The notes beneath the pieces were generated by a model. The model saw nothing but the letters and a program-made list of their open reading frames with translations. It was not told the DNA's origin and did no database searches. Positions 16,987 to 25,387 of a stretch of 64,000 nt of DNA are shown piece by piece (the first letter of the stretch is position 1; each line of letters starts with the position of its first letter). The DNA is from Palsa-1447 sp964414785. GTDB lineage: Bacteria > Verrucomicrobiota > Verrucomicrobiia > Opitutales > Opitutaceae. The stretch lies in NCBI GenBank assembly GCA_964414785.1, contig CAYPXZ010000015.1:1-64000 (forward strand), given 5' to 3'. Both the position numbers and the translations under genes were made by a program.

Positions 16987-17991
16987 ATGAGGAAACGATT
17001 GGTGAGAGCCTTGGCAGCCTTCCTGATCCTCGGAGGCGCGTTGCTGGCCCATGTCGTGGGCGCCGGCCCCGCGCCTTCGCACGGGGACGACTCGGTGGTC
17101 GCACCCGATGGAACCGGCCAGTTCAAGTCCATCCAGGAGGCGATCAACGCCGCGCCTCAAACCAACACGGCCTCGGCCCCCTGGACCATCCGGGTGAGGC
17201 CAGGCACGTACCACGAGCTTGTCTATGTGCAACGGGAGAAGCATTTCGTTCGGCTCGTGGGCGACGACCCGAACCGCACGACCGTTTCGTTCGGGCTCTA
17301 TGCATCCATCCCTGCGCCGGACGGAAAGCCGATCGGGACCTTCCATACCCCAACGGTGTGGATCGATGCGGACGATTTTGCTGTGGAGAACCTGACGATC
17401 GCGAACTCCTCGATCCGCGTCGGCCAGGCCCTTGCCCTCCGGGTGGACGGGGACCGGGTCAGTTTCCGAAACTGCCGCTTCCTTGGCTGGCAGGACACGA
17501 TCCTGGCCAATCGCGGCCGCCAGTATTTCAGCGGCTGCACCATCGCCGGCGCGGTGGATTTCATCTTCGGCGGAGCGACGTCCTTTTTTGATCGGTGCGA
17601 GATCACCTGCACAGGCGACGGTTATATCACCGCCGCCTCGACGCCCGCAGGGCAGGCCTTCGGATTCGTGTTCTCTCATTGCACGATCGGCGCCGAAGGA
17701 GCCGGGACCAAGACGTACCTTGGGCGGCCCTGGCGCCCTTATGCCAACGTCGTATTCCTGAACTCGACCCTTTCGGATGCGGTGCGGCCTTCTGGATGGC
17801 ACAATTGGAACAAGCCGGATGCGGAGAAGACTGCGCGCTTTTCCGAGTTCGGGAACACCGGGCCCGGGGCGAGCCGCTCCCAAAGAGTTCCTTGGGAAAG
17901 CCCCCTGTCCGAGCCCGAGGCGGCCTCAATCACGCCGCTGCGGGTCCTGGGCGGGCCGGACGGATGGAATCCCGAGCGCTCCCCCCGCTAG
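16987..17991 (+). CDS. Pectin esterase, CE8
   Basis: A 334-residue carbohydrate esterase family 8 enzyme that removes methyl esters from homogalacturonan so that polygalacturonase can act. It has a signal peptide (LVRALAAFLILGGALLAHVV) and then PDGTGQFKSIQEAI, GTYHELVYV, the oxyanion glutamines in VGQALALR and GWQDTIL (with catalytic D), the nucleophile aspartate in GAVDFIFGGA and the arginine in LGRPWRPYA. It is directly downstream of a polygalacturonase and probably co-transcribed with it. It converges with the symporter gene, with 24 bases between them. Confidence 0.93.
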   Translation: MRKRLVRALAAFLILGGALLAHVVGAGPAPSHGDDSVVAPDGTGQFKSIQEAINAAPQTNTASAPWTIRVRPGTYHELVYVQREKHFVRLVGDDPNRTTVSFGLYASIPAPDGKPIGTFHTPTVWIDADDFAVENLTIANSSIRVGQALALRVDGDRVSFRNCRFLGWQDTILANRGRQYFSGCTIAGAVDFIFGGATSFFDRCEITCTGDGYITAASTPAGQAFGFVFSHCTIGAEGAGTKTYLGRPWRPYANVVFLNSTLSDAVRPSGWHNWNKPDAEKTARFSEFGNTGPGASRSQRVPWESPLSEPEAASITPLRVLGGPDGWNPERSPR

Positions 17992-18015
17992 GATGCCAGG
18001 CGGCCCCGGGGCTCG

Positions 18016-19743
18016 CTAGCCCACGGCCGAAAGTGCCACCCAGAAGAGGCCGATGATCGAGAACGAGATTCCGCAGCAGGCAATGAAGCCCACGGTGTCC
18101 ACCCGGTCCCATCTCGTGAACTCCCAGTCGGACTTGGGGAACAGCTTAAGCTGATCAAACCGTGAAGGATTGAGCCGTGTCTCCCTCATGGCCTCCGCGT
18201 CGAGCTCGCGGCTCGCACCGACCGGGGTCTTCATCTTCCCGAAGAAGATTGCCAGGGTTTCCGGGCGCGGGGGCCGAGTCAGCAGGCTGACGCCGACAAG
18301 CACGACAAAGGGGAACAGTGCGTCGAAGAAGAACTGCGCGGCCAGAAGCCAGCCCGGCCCGTACCCTGAAGGTCGCAGACCGGCGTGCTCAAGCATCCAG
18401 GCCCCTGCGTTGAAGCTCTCTGCCCCGGCGATGTGGAGCCCGAACGGCTCGATCAGGATCAATGCACCGGTCAGGACGATGCAGCACCAGACCGCGGCGC
18501 GGGTCAGCCGCCGCCAGAAGAACGCCAGCAGCAGCGACGCGCCGAAGGGCAAGTTGATGGTGAGAATCAGCTTCGTGACCGCGAGGGTCTCCCTCATCGT
18601 CAGGGCCACCGCCACGCTTGCCGCCAAGGCAAATGCGCCCGCAATCCTCCCCACCATGACGTCCCGGCGATCGTCGGCGCCCGCCACGAGCGGCCGGTAC
18701 AGGTTGCGAACGAACAGCGCGGAAACCGCCATCGTCTTTGTCGCAATTGAGGCCATGTTCGCCGCCAGCAAGCCAACGAGCATGACACCGAGCAGACCCG
18801 GGCCCAGGAGCTGCCGCGACAGACTACCCCATGCGGAATCGGGATCCGCAAGCCGGTCCGGCCCCTGGCGCAAGCCCGCGGCGATCAGGCCCACAAAGAC
18901 CCAGAGCACGATCATGATCCGCTTACCATAGGTGCCTGAAACCGCACCGAACCGCGCGGCGAACTCGGTGCGGGCCGATCCCGCGAGCCCCATGTTGATG
19001 ATGTTGCCGTTTATCTGGACAACGCTGACCGCAAGGATCGCGAGCACGGCCCAGATCGTGAATTGGCCGCTATTGCTCCCGGCAACGATAGCGAACATCT
19101 GCTCGGGAAGCCTCTCGTGCAGGCCCACGCGGCCTAGGGCGTGAAACCCGAACGGAAGGAGCACCACTGAAAACACGAGGACAAGCGTGCCCTGGAACAC
19201 CTGGTTGGCCACCGTGGCCTCGAGGCCTCCCATCGCCACGTAGATGCCAACGATTGCCACGTAGCCCGAATAGAACAGCACCGGGGGGATCGTCGGTCCC
19301 CCCTCCATAAGCGCCGAGGTCACCTTGTAGGCCACGAAGTTGCTGAACGCGATCCCGATGATGGCGACGCCAATCTGGAACACCGCGTAGATCTGCGCCA
19401 GCCGCCGGCTCTCCAGGCGCTCCTCGAGAAGCTCCGCCGTGGTCATAAGCCGAGCCCGCCGGAACCAGACGTTCATGAACCAGTAGTAGGGGTTCAGGAA
19501 GATCATCTGAAGTTGCAGCCACGCGCCCGAGGCCCCCTCGTCGTAGACGAAGCTCACCGTGGTCACGGCGGTGTTTGCGTCCGTTGAGTGGCCAAAATTG
19601 AAGAAAAACTGCCGGAGCTTCCCCAGCGTCCGTCCGGCGAGGAAGAACGCCTCCTCTGACCTCGTCCCCTTCTTCGAGCCGCGCCCCAGGACCAGGACCA
19701 CCGTCAGGTAGAGGACGACGATCGCGTAATCAATGGCGTGCAT
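18016..19743 (-). CDS. Sodium/solute symporter (SSS family)
   Basis: A 575-residue inner-membrane protein with about 13-14 hydrophobic helices. The start (YAIVVLYLTVVLVLGRGSKK) and the next segment (SEEAFFLAGRTLG) are typical of the SSS family, whose members couple sugar or acid uptake to sodium. Related SSS proteins are common in Verrucomicrobia and Bacteroidetes polysaccharide loci. A pectin-derived uronate or oligouronate substrate is inferred from its position between CE8 and GH28 genes and from the shared palindromic operator 68 bases upstream of its start. Confidence 0.88.
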   Translation of the reverse strand: MHAIDYAIVVLYLTVVLVLGRGSKKGTRSEEAFFLAGRTLGKLRQFFFNFGHSTDANTAVTTVSFVYDEGASGAWLQLQMIFLNPYYWFMNVWFRRARLMTTAELLEERLESRRLAQIYAVFQIGVAIIGIAFSNFVAYKVTSALMEGGPTIPPVLFYSGYVAIVGIYVAMGGLEATVANQVFQGTLVLVFSVVLLPFGFHALGRVGLHERLPEQMFAIVAGSNSGQFTIWAVLAILAVSVVQINGNIINMGLAGSARTEFAARFGAVSGTYGKRIMIVLWVFVGLIAAGLRQGPDRLADPDSAWGSLSRQLLGPGLLGVMLVGLLAANMASIATKTMAVSALFVRNLYRPLVAGADDRRDVMVGRIAGAFALAASVAVALTMRETLAVTKLILTINLPFGASLLLAFFWRRLTRAAVWCCIVLTGALILIEPFGLHIAGAESFNAGAWMLEHAGLRPSGYGPGWLLAAQFFFDALFPFVVLVGVSLLTRPPRPETLAIFFGKMKTPVGASRELDAEAMRETRLNPSRFDQLKLFPKSDWEFTRWDRVDTVGFIACCGISFSIIGLFWVALSAVG

Positions 19744-19810
19744 CTTGGGGTTTGGAGGCGGTCACTTAAAACCTTTTGCCCGCGCCCAATGCAAGAGGAC
19801 AATGATAATA

Positions 19811-19822
19811 GGACACGTGTCC
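19811..19822. promoter_or_regulatory. Perfect palindrome GGACACGTGTCC (LacI-type operator)
   Basis: A 12-base perfect palindrome lying between the leftward symporter (start 19743) and the rightward polygalacturonase (start 19888). Its 18-base context TAGGACACGTGTCCGTGT is identical to that at 25131-25148. It probably controls both divergent genes. Confidence 0.75.
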
Positions 19823-19887
19823 GTGTTTAGATTTGACTCGCTTTGGACATTGCTGAGACATTTCCATGGCAATCCCACCCCGATTCG

Positions 19888-21447
19888 ATGCTCCAAAAAC
19901 TCAAACTCACCGCGATTCTCCTCGCGGCGGTGCCGTTTTGCGCGGCTTCTACACCAACTTCTTTCAATGTCCTGGACTTCGGGGCCATCCCGGACGGGAA
20001 GACGATTGCAACGGCGGCCATGGCACGCGCCGTCGCCGCCTGCGCGGCGGCCCACGGGGGCACGGTGGTCGTCCCCGCTGGGCGCTACCTCACCGGATCG
20101 ATCGAGCTCCAAAGCAACATGACGCTTCAGTTGGAGGCCGGTGCGGAGCTCCTTTACAGTGGCAACCCGGCAGACTCGCCGCTCGTGCCGTCGCGCTGGG
20201 AGAGCACGAACGCCTATACCCACGCGCCCCTCATCTATGCAAACGGCAGGGACAATGTGGCCGTGACCGGCCGGGGAACCCTCAACGGCCAGGGCGCCAA
20301 CTGGTGGTGGCGCAATGGAAAGTACGCGCCGGAGCGCGCAGCCGAGGTTCGTCCTGCGATGGAGGCTTGGCTTCAACTCTTCGGGCGCATCGAGGCAGGT
20401 GAAAGGCCGGGAATCGGTGAATTCAATCTCGCGGCGGACTACCTGCGCCCGTCGTTGGTGCAGTTCTACGGGTGCAGGAACGTCTTGGTTGAGGGGGTCA
20501 CCCTCACCGAGTCCCCCATGTGGCTCCTCCACCCCGTCTACAGCGAGAACGTCGCCATCCGCGGCGTCACCTTTGCGTCCACGGGGCCGAACGGAGACGG
20601 CGTCGACGTCGATTCCTGCCGCAACGTCCGCATTTCAGACTGCTTCTTCAGCACGGGCGACGATTGCATCGTGATCAAGTCCGGCCGCGATGCAGACGGC
20701 CGGCGCACGGCGCGCCCCACCGAGCACGTCACGATAGCCAACTGCGTCATGTACAAGGGCCACGGGGCCGTCGTGATCGGAAGCGAGACCTCCGGCGGGA
20801 TTCGCGACGTCGTCGCGAACAACATCGTTTCTCACGGCACCGAGCGCGGAATCCGGATCAAGAGCATGCGAGGCCGCGGCAACACGGTTGAGAACCTGCG
20901 CTTTGACAACTTCGTGATTGATGATGCGACGGCCGAGGCGATTGAGATCACCACACTGTACCGAGATGAGCCTGCCGAGCCGCTGTCCGAACGAACCCCC
21001 ATCTTCAGGAACTTCGCGTTTAGCAACCTCACCATCGTCGGCGCCGCGCAGGTCGCCAGCATTCACGGCCTTCCCGAGAAGGCCGTCGCGCAGCTGCGCT
21101 TCTCGGACATCACGGCGAGCGGCGGCACCGGCTTTGTCTGCGACCACTCCGAGGACGTGGAGCTGCATGACGTGCGCGTGGATGCGACGTCCGGAAACGC
21201 CTTCGTGTTCGACCGGGTCCTTGGCCTTGAGCTCGACGGCGTGACGTCCATGTTGCCGAAGGCCGACCGGCCGGTACTCGACCTCAATGACTGCAACAAG
21301 GTCTCCCTTCGCTCCTCCAAGGCGGCAGTGGGGACAAATGTCTTCCTAAAGCACAAGGGTGACGTCATCGGAGGAATACGCCTCTCGAACAACGACCTGT
21401 CGGCTGCGAAGGTCGCCGCCGATCCAGCGGTTCCGCTGGCCAATTGA
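19888..21447 (+). CDS. GH28 polygalacturonase-like protein (second copy)
   Basis: A 519-residue GH28 protein, larger than the first copy. ATG 19888 gives a short signal peptide (LTAILLAAVPFCAAS) followed by FNVLDFGAIPDGK. Catalytic motifs are N235-G-D-G238 (NTDG is usual; T is replaced by G), G257-D-D-C260, G291-H-G293 and R323-I-K325. The NGDG form occurs in exo-acting and rhamnogalacturonan-active relatives, so exo-polygalacturonase or another pectin specificity is possible. It is preceded by the LacI-type palindrome shared with the divergent symporter. No gene follows for 212 bases on this strand. Confidence 0.9.
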   Translation: MLQKLKLTAILLAAVPFCAASTPTSFNVLDFGAIPDGKTIATAAMARAVAACAAAHGGTVVVPAGRYLTGSIELQSNMTLQLEAGAELLYSGNPADSPLVPSRWESTNAYTHAPLIYANGRDNVAVTGRGTLNGQGANWWWRNGKYAPERAAEVRPAMEAWLQLFGRIEAGERPGIGEFNLAADYLRPSLVQFYGCRNVLVEGVTLTESPMWLLHPVYSENVAIRGVTFASTGPNGDGVDVDSCRNVRISDCFFSTGDDCIVIKSGRDADGRRTARPTEHVTIANCVMYKGHGAVVIGSETSGGIRDVVANNIVSHGTERGIRIKSMRGRGNTVENLRFDNFVIDDATAEAIEITTLYRDEPAEPLSERTPIFRNFAFSNLTIVGAAQVASIHGLPEKAVAQLRFSDITASGGTGFVCDHSEDVELHDVRVDATSGNAFVFDRVLGLELDGVTSMLPKADRPVLDLNDCNKVSLRSSKAAVGTNVFLKHKGDVIGGIRLSNNDLSAAKVAADPAVPLAN

Positions 21448-21659
21448 TCGCGGGTACCCGGCAGGCCCGCGCCGACCCCATCGAATCCTAGGAGCGGCCG
21501 GGTGAGTCTGCGCGGGCCAAATAGGCGCAGGCTCCGTGCACGGGGTGGTTCCGTTCATCCGTGTTCCTGGTCTCCTCCCCCGGGGATCACCGGAGCTCCT
21601 AGAGCGCTTCGAAGGCGCTCGCCCGGTAATTCACCAACGAGTCATTGGCAAATGTGTCG

Positions 21660-22154
21660 TTACCTATGCCCTCCACTTGGAAACTCGGCTTCAAATGGAA
21701 TAGGCGGGTTAAAGCCAATCGCTGACGGTCGGGGATTGATCTTACCCAGGGGGGATGAAAAAACGCACCGAGTGGTCATCCTGCAGGCTACAGGGACGCC
21801 ATCGACCCTAGCCGGGCTAAACCGCCACCTTAGAACCGCCTCGATCGCCGCATTTCCAAAATGGATGTCGTTGGTCTTGATCACTGACGCGTCTGTTACG
21901 ACTCCGTCGGCGCGGACCGTAAACAAGACGATGGCTGTACCGTTAACCCCGCTATTAAAAAGCTCCGGAGGATAGAAAGGTCGAATATCGCTCGCCAGCA
22001 CCGGGGGAACATCGAGCATCCTAATGTCACGAACCCCAGGGCGAAGGGGCGGAATCTGATTTTCAATAGGAAGAAGCGTGACGCCTGCTGGTGTGGCGCA
22101 TCCTGTTAAGGAAGCTGCAAGAAGAACCAAAACGAAAGGACCGCGCGCATTCAT
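21660..22154 (-). CDS. Lipoprotein with TonB C-terminal-type domain
   Basis: A 164-residue protein with a lipoprotein signal (LLAASLTGC, lipidated C19) and a C-terminal region FNSGVNGTAIVLFTVRADG followed by DASVIKTND, AAIEAVLRWRFSPARVDG. That is the beta-alpha-beta pattern of the TonB C-terminal domain. Ordinary TonB has an N-terminal transmembrane helix and a proline-rich spacer, both absent here, so coupling to ExbB/ExbD is unlikely by the usual route. It lies beside the TonB-dependent receptor in the same orientation. It may be a periplasmic or outer-membrane partner, or an unrelated use of the fold. Base composition is lower in GC than the neighbours. Confidence 0.7.
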   Translation of the reverse strand: MNARGPFVLVLLAASLTGCATPAGVTLLPIENQIPPLRPGVRDIRMLDVPPVLASDIRPFYPPELFNSGVNGTAIVLFTVRADGVVTDASVIKTNDIHFGNAAIEAVLRWRFSPARVDGVPVACRMTTRCVFSSPLGKINPRPSAIGFNPPIPFEAEFPSGGHR

Positions 22155-22360
22155 GCCAGCTGGTAAGACGCTTCGCTCCTAGAAAGGGATCTAAGGCGAG
22201 ATCCGATTCTTGGCGGCCACTAGCTGCCCGCTGACCGAAGGGAGCCGCGGGAAGGCAGATTGACGGCAAGAGTCAAAGGTGCCCGCCCTCGGTTGCCGAA
22301 TTAGCAAGCGGAGCGACCGCATTAATCCCGTGCGGACCCTCAAACGAGGTAAGCTAAACG

Positions 22361-22392
22361 GAAAAGGGGGCGCCTTCGGTTGGCGCCCCCCC
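22361..22392 (-). terminator. Rho-independent terminator after the TonB receptor
   Basis: GGGGGCGCC (22366-22374) and GGCGCCCCC (22382-22390) form a nine-pair stem with a seven-base loop. Read on the minus strand it is followed by TTTTCC, as expected for an intrinsic terminator, and lies 17 bases beyond the receptor's stop. The upstream stretch to 22155 holds no gene. Confidence 0.8.
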
Positions 22393-22407
22393 GCCTTCAA
22401 AGGGACC

Positions 22408-25110
22408 TCAGAACGCGAGGTTGTAGCTGCAGATGACCTGGAACGGGAGGCCGGGGACCCCCGAGGCCCAGGTGTACTTGCGGTCCAGCAGGTTCTTCAC
22501 GTTGACCTGGAATGTGCTGACGTAGCGTCCCGCTGTCTTCCATGTGTACCCGACACCGGCATCAAACACGGCGTACGGCACGTTGAAATTATACTCACGC
22601 CCGTCGTCGACGAAGACACCCTCGGGTTCGCCGGAGTAGATCCCGGGCTTCGTGGGATCCACCAGGGGCAGCGGGGTCCCGGTGATGCTCATCGGGAAGT
22701 TGATCAAGGCCCCGGAAGGCTGGGACGGATAGGGCAGAACGCCGTTGCCCGGGAATGGGACGTTGTTCACCGGCGTTCCCGTGATCTTCAGCTCGCCGGT
22801 GACCTTCGGGTCCTTGCCGTTCGCATAGGTCGTGTTGGTGGCGGCCACGTAATACATGGTCGACGTCGCTCCCACCGTCGTGCCGGCCGGCCCGGGGATG
22901 AGGCTCTTTCCCGAACCGAGGTTGACCAGCGACTTGCTGGAGTAGCGCGCATCGGCGACGAAGAAGACCCCCTTGGCAAAGCCGTGCGTGATCTCGTAAC
23001 GCAGCCCCACGCCCACGTTGTCGCGCGGAACGCGCCTTGCGGGAAGGCCGTTGAGGAAGGTGATCAGGTTGGAATTGAGCACCTTGGCGTCCGTGTAGCC
23101 CCAATCGCCAAAGACCAGCAGATTGTTGGTCGCCTGAAAGTTGAGATCCATCTCGTAGCCCTTGGCCTGCTGCTGGCCGCTGAGGATAGTGTCTTTCTGG
23201 CTCGTCACCGGATCCGTCTCGGTCTGGGCGAGGTTGTATTCGTTGATGAGGAACCGGTCGACGGTGACGTTGAACCGTTCCTGCATGAATGACGCCTTGA
23301 CGCCAAACTCGTAGCCGGAGCTCGTGTTGTTCGGCAAAGCCAAACCCGTCGCGGAATCGATCTGGGGCTGGGGATTGAAGGCCGTGCTTTTGTTGGCGTA
23401 GAGGCTGATACCCTTGGTCAGCTTGAAGTTTGCGCCGAGCTGGTAGGTCCATGCCGAGGCATTGTAGTCGAAGGCCTGGTACGGAAGCGGCTCGACGGTC
23501 GTAAGGGCCGTGGGCACGCCGACTGCGGGAAGGTTGTAGTTCTTCACCTGGTTCTTGACGTAGTCCCATCGGCCGCCGGCGAGGAATATCAGCCGGTCGT
23601 TGAACAATGAGGCCCTTTCGCTGGCGAAGACGCCGTAGTCGCCCGCCGCGGTCCAATTGTCGGCCGTCACCGCGTTGTAGAGGGCCGGGTTCACCGAATA
23701 GAGCGTCGTGTTCCACCCGTAGCCGAGGGCCGGCGACCATGTCGTCTGCGGCACGTAGTACGCGGCGCCGGACGGGTTATAGGCGCTATATAACGCGTAA
23801 TAGTCGGTGGCCTGGCTGCCGTTCACGGTCGGCACCTTGGTTATCGTCCTCTGGCCGACCTCGTAGTAGTCCCCGGTGACCAGAAGCTTGTTGGCAATCG
23901 GCCCGGTCTTGAACGTGAAGAGATTGTCCAGCTGCATACCCCCGCCGCGCTGCGGCTTAAAGTCGACCTGGGGCTGGTCCTTCACCTCCGGCGTGAAGGG
24001 ATTGGTTACGGCTCCGTTGACGACCGTGACGTTGCCCGTGCCATAGGGATAGAAGGCACCGCTGCCCACGAGCTGGTCGAAATAGGGATTGGTGAAGACA
24101 TTCGCGCCAAACTTGAGCGACCACACGTCGTTGAAGCTGTGCTGGAAGCTGAGCGAGGCGCTCGTCAGGCGATAGACGTTGATGCTCTCCGGGCCCGCAA
24201 AGTCGTAGTTGAGCAGGTTGCTGGTCGCCATTCCGTAGTACTGGCTCTCCGTGATGCTGTTGGCCGCCCAGGGCATCGTCCGCTTCTCCGTGATCGTCAG
24301 GACTTGGTTAAAGGGATGCTCGGCGCGTTCCGTGTGCTCGAAGTCCAGCGAGAGGCTCGTCTTGTCGTCCGGCTTGTAGAGCAGCTTCCCCGAGAGGAAT
24401 GTCTGGCTGTGGCTTGCGAATGCCTCGGCGTAGTCCGTGAACTCGTGTGCCGCCGAAACCCGGTAGAAGAACGTGCCGGCCTTGTTGATCGGCCCCGAAA
24501 GGGCCAACGAAGCGCGCAGAAGGTTGTCCGAACCCGCTGAAATGCTGAGCTTGCCTGTTTGAGTCGTAGTAGGCTGCGGCGTCTCGATGTTGACCGCGCC
24601 GCCCGGCTGAATGGCACCGTAGATCGAGGCCGCGGGACCTTTGATCACCTCGATGCGCTGGATGTCCACGACATCCACGAGCCCGATTCGCCGGAATCCG
24701 TCCACCATGACGACCGGCGACGTGAAGCCGCGGAGCTGGAACTGCCCGGTGATCTCGGATGGTGAGAAACCGCTGACGAATGCCAGCTGGTCATTCAGAT
24801 TGAACTCCGCAAAGTCGCTCATGAACGGCGCCGTCACGACGTCCACGTTGAACGGAAGATCGGCGATCCGGCTTGCGATACGGGTGCCGGTCGTCGACTC
24901 GGAGGCAATGTAGCCGTGCGCCGAATCGGCAGTGACGTCGAATGAGGGGAGCGTGAGCACCTCATCGGTGGCTACGCTTCCTTGGTTCTGTGTTACAACG
25001 GGGGTTGCCGACTGGGTCTGGCCGGAGGTCTGCGACAGTCCTAACGGGGTAAGCACGCCCAGCGCCAAGCCAACGGCAACCGCAGCGTGCATAATGCGAG
25101 GTGGTTTCAT
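22408..25110 (-). CDS. TonB-dependent outer-membrane receptor
   Basis: A 900-residue receptor with a signal peptide (AAVAVGLALGVLTPLGLS), a linker with VLTLPSFDVTAD, and a plug domain (about residues 60-185). Plug landmarks are QLRGFTSPVVMVDGFRR, IQRIEVIKGPAASIYGAIQPGGAVNI. A long TonB-dependent beta-barrel follows, ending in CSYNLAF with the terminal aromatic typical of outer-membrane barrels. The form of the N-terminal TonB-box region is the one I know from Opitutaceae. Import of pectin oligosaccharides is inferred from the locus and from two LacI-type palindromes upstream. A strong terminator follows. Confidence 0.93.
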   Translation of the reverse strand: MKPPRIMHAAVAVGLALGVLTPLGLSQTSGQTQSATPVVTQNQGSVATDEVLTLPSFDVTADSAHGYIASESTTGTRIASRIADLPFNVDVVTAPFMSDFAEFNLNDQLAFVSGFSPSEITGQFQLRGFTSPVVMVDGFRRIGLVDVVDIQRIEVIKGPAASIYGAIQPGGAVNIETPQPTTTQTGKLSISAGSDNLLRASLALSGPINKAGTFFYRVSAAHEFTDYAEAFASHSQTFLSGKLLYKPDDKTSLSLDFEHTERAEHPFNQVLTITEKRTMPWAANSITESQYYGMATSNLLNYDFAGPESINVYRLTSASLSFQHSFNDVWSLKFGANVFTNPYFDQLVGSGAFYPYGTGNVTVVNGAVTNPFTPEVKDQPQVDFKPQRGGGMQLDNLFTFKTGPIANKLLVTGDYYEVGQRTITKVPTVNGSQATDYYALYSAYNPSGAAYYVPQTTWSPALGYGWNTTLYSVNPALYNAVTADNWTAAGDYGVFASERASLFNDRLIFLAGGRWDYVKNQVKNYNLPAVGVPTALTTVEPLPYQAFDYNASAWTYQLGANFKLTKGISLYANKSTAFNPQPQIDSATGLALPNNTSSGYEFGVKASFMQERFNVTVDRFLINEYNLAQTETDPVTSQKDTILSGQQQAKGYEMDLNFQATNNLLVFGDWGYTDAKVLNSNLITFLNGLPARRVPRDNVGVGLRYEITHGFAKGVFFVADARYSSKSLVNLGSGKSLIPGPAGTTVGATSTMYYVAATNTTYANGKDPKVTGELKITGTPVNNVPFPGNGVLPYPSQPSGALINFPMSITGTPLPLVDPTKPGIYSGEPEGVFVDDGREYNFNVPYAVFDAGVGYTWKTAGRYVSTFQVNVKNLLDRKYTWASGVPGLPFQVICSYNLAF

Positions 25111-25131
25111 AGGGGTAGAGGTGTCTTATTA

Positions 25132-25143
25132 GGACACGTGTCC
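25132..25143. promoter_or_regulatory. Perfect palindrome GGACACGTGTCC (LacI-type operator)
   Basis: Identical to the site at 19811-19822, including flanks. It lies 22 bases upstream of the TonB receptor start, where a repressor would block its promoter. Confidence 0.75.
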
Positions 25144-25174
25144 GTGTCAAACAATAATTCTCCCTAATGGCAAA

Positions 25175-25186
25175 GGACACTTGTCC
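25175..25186. promoter_or_regulatory. Near-palindrome GGACACTTGTCC (second LacI-type operator)
   Basis: Differs from the perfect palindrome by one base. Centre-to-centre distance from 25132-25143 is 43 bases, about four helical turns, so both sites face the same side of the DNA. It lies between the TonB receptor and the rightward MFS gene. The remaining 200 bases up to 25388 hold long C runs and no gene. Confidence 0.65.
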
Positions 25187-25387
25187 TGATTCGGACGGCC
25201 TTTTTTGGACTCCATCAAGCCACGCGAAGCACCTTGCCGGCCGGCCCCCCCGCCGATCCCCCACCCCCCCCTTCCATGCCGCAAACGGGGGCCGTACCGA
25301 GGGTGGTTCCCGGAGCCGGGCGAGGATTAGGCGTGGCCCGGAAAGGGGTTGTGCCGGCACGGATCGCAGGCATCGTCGAGCCGCCCA

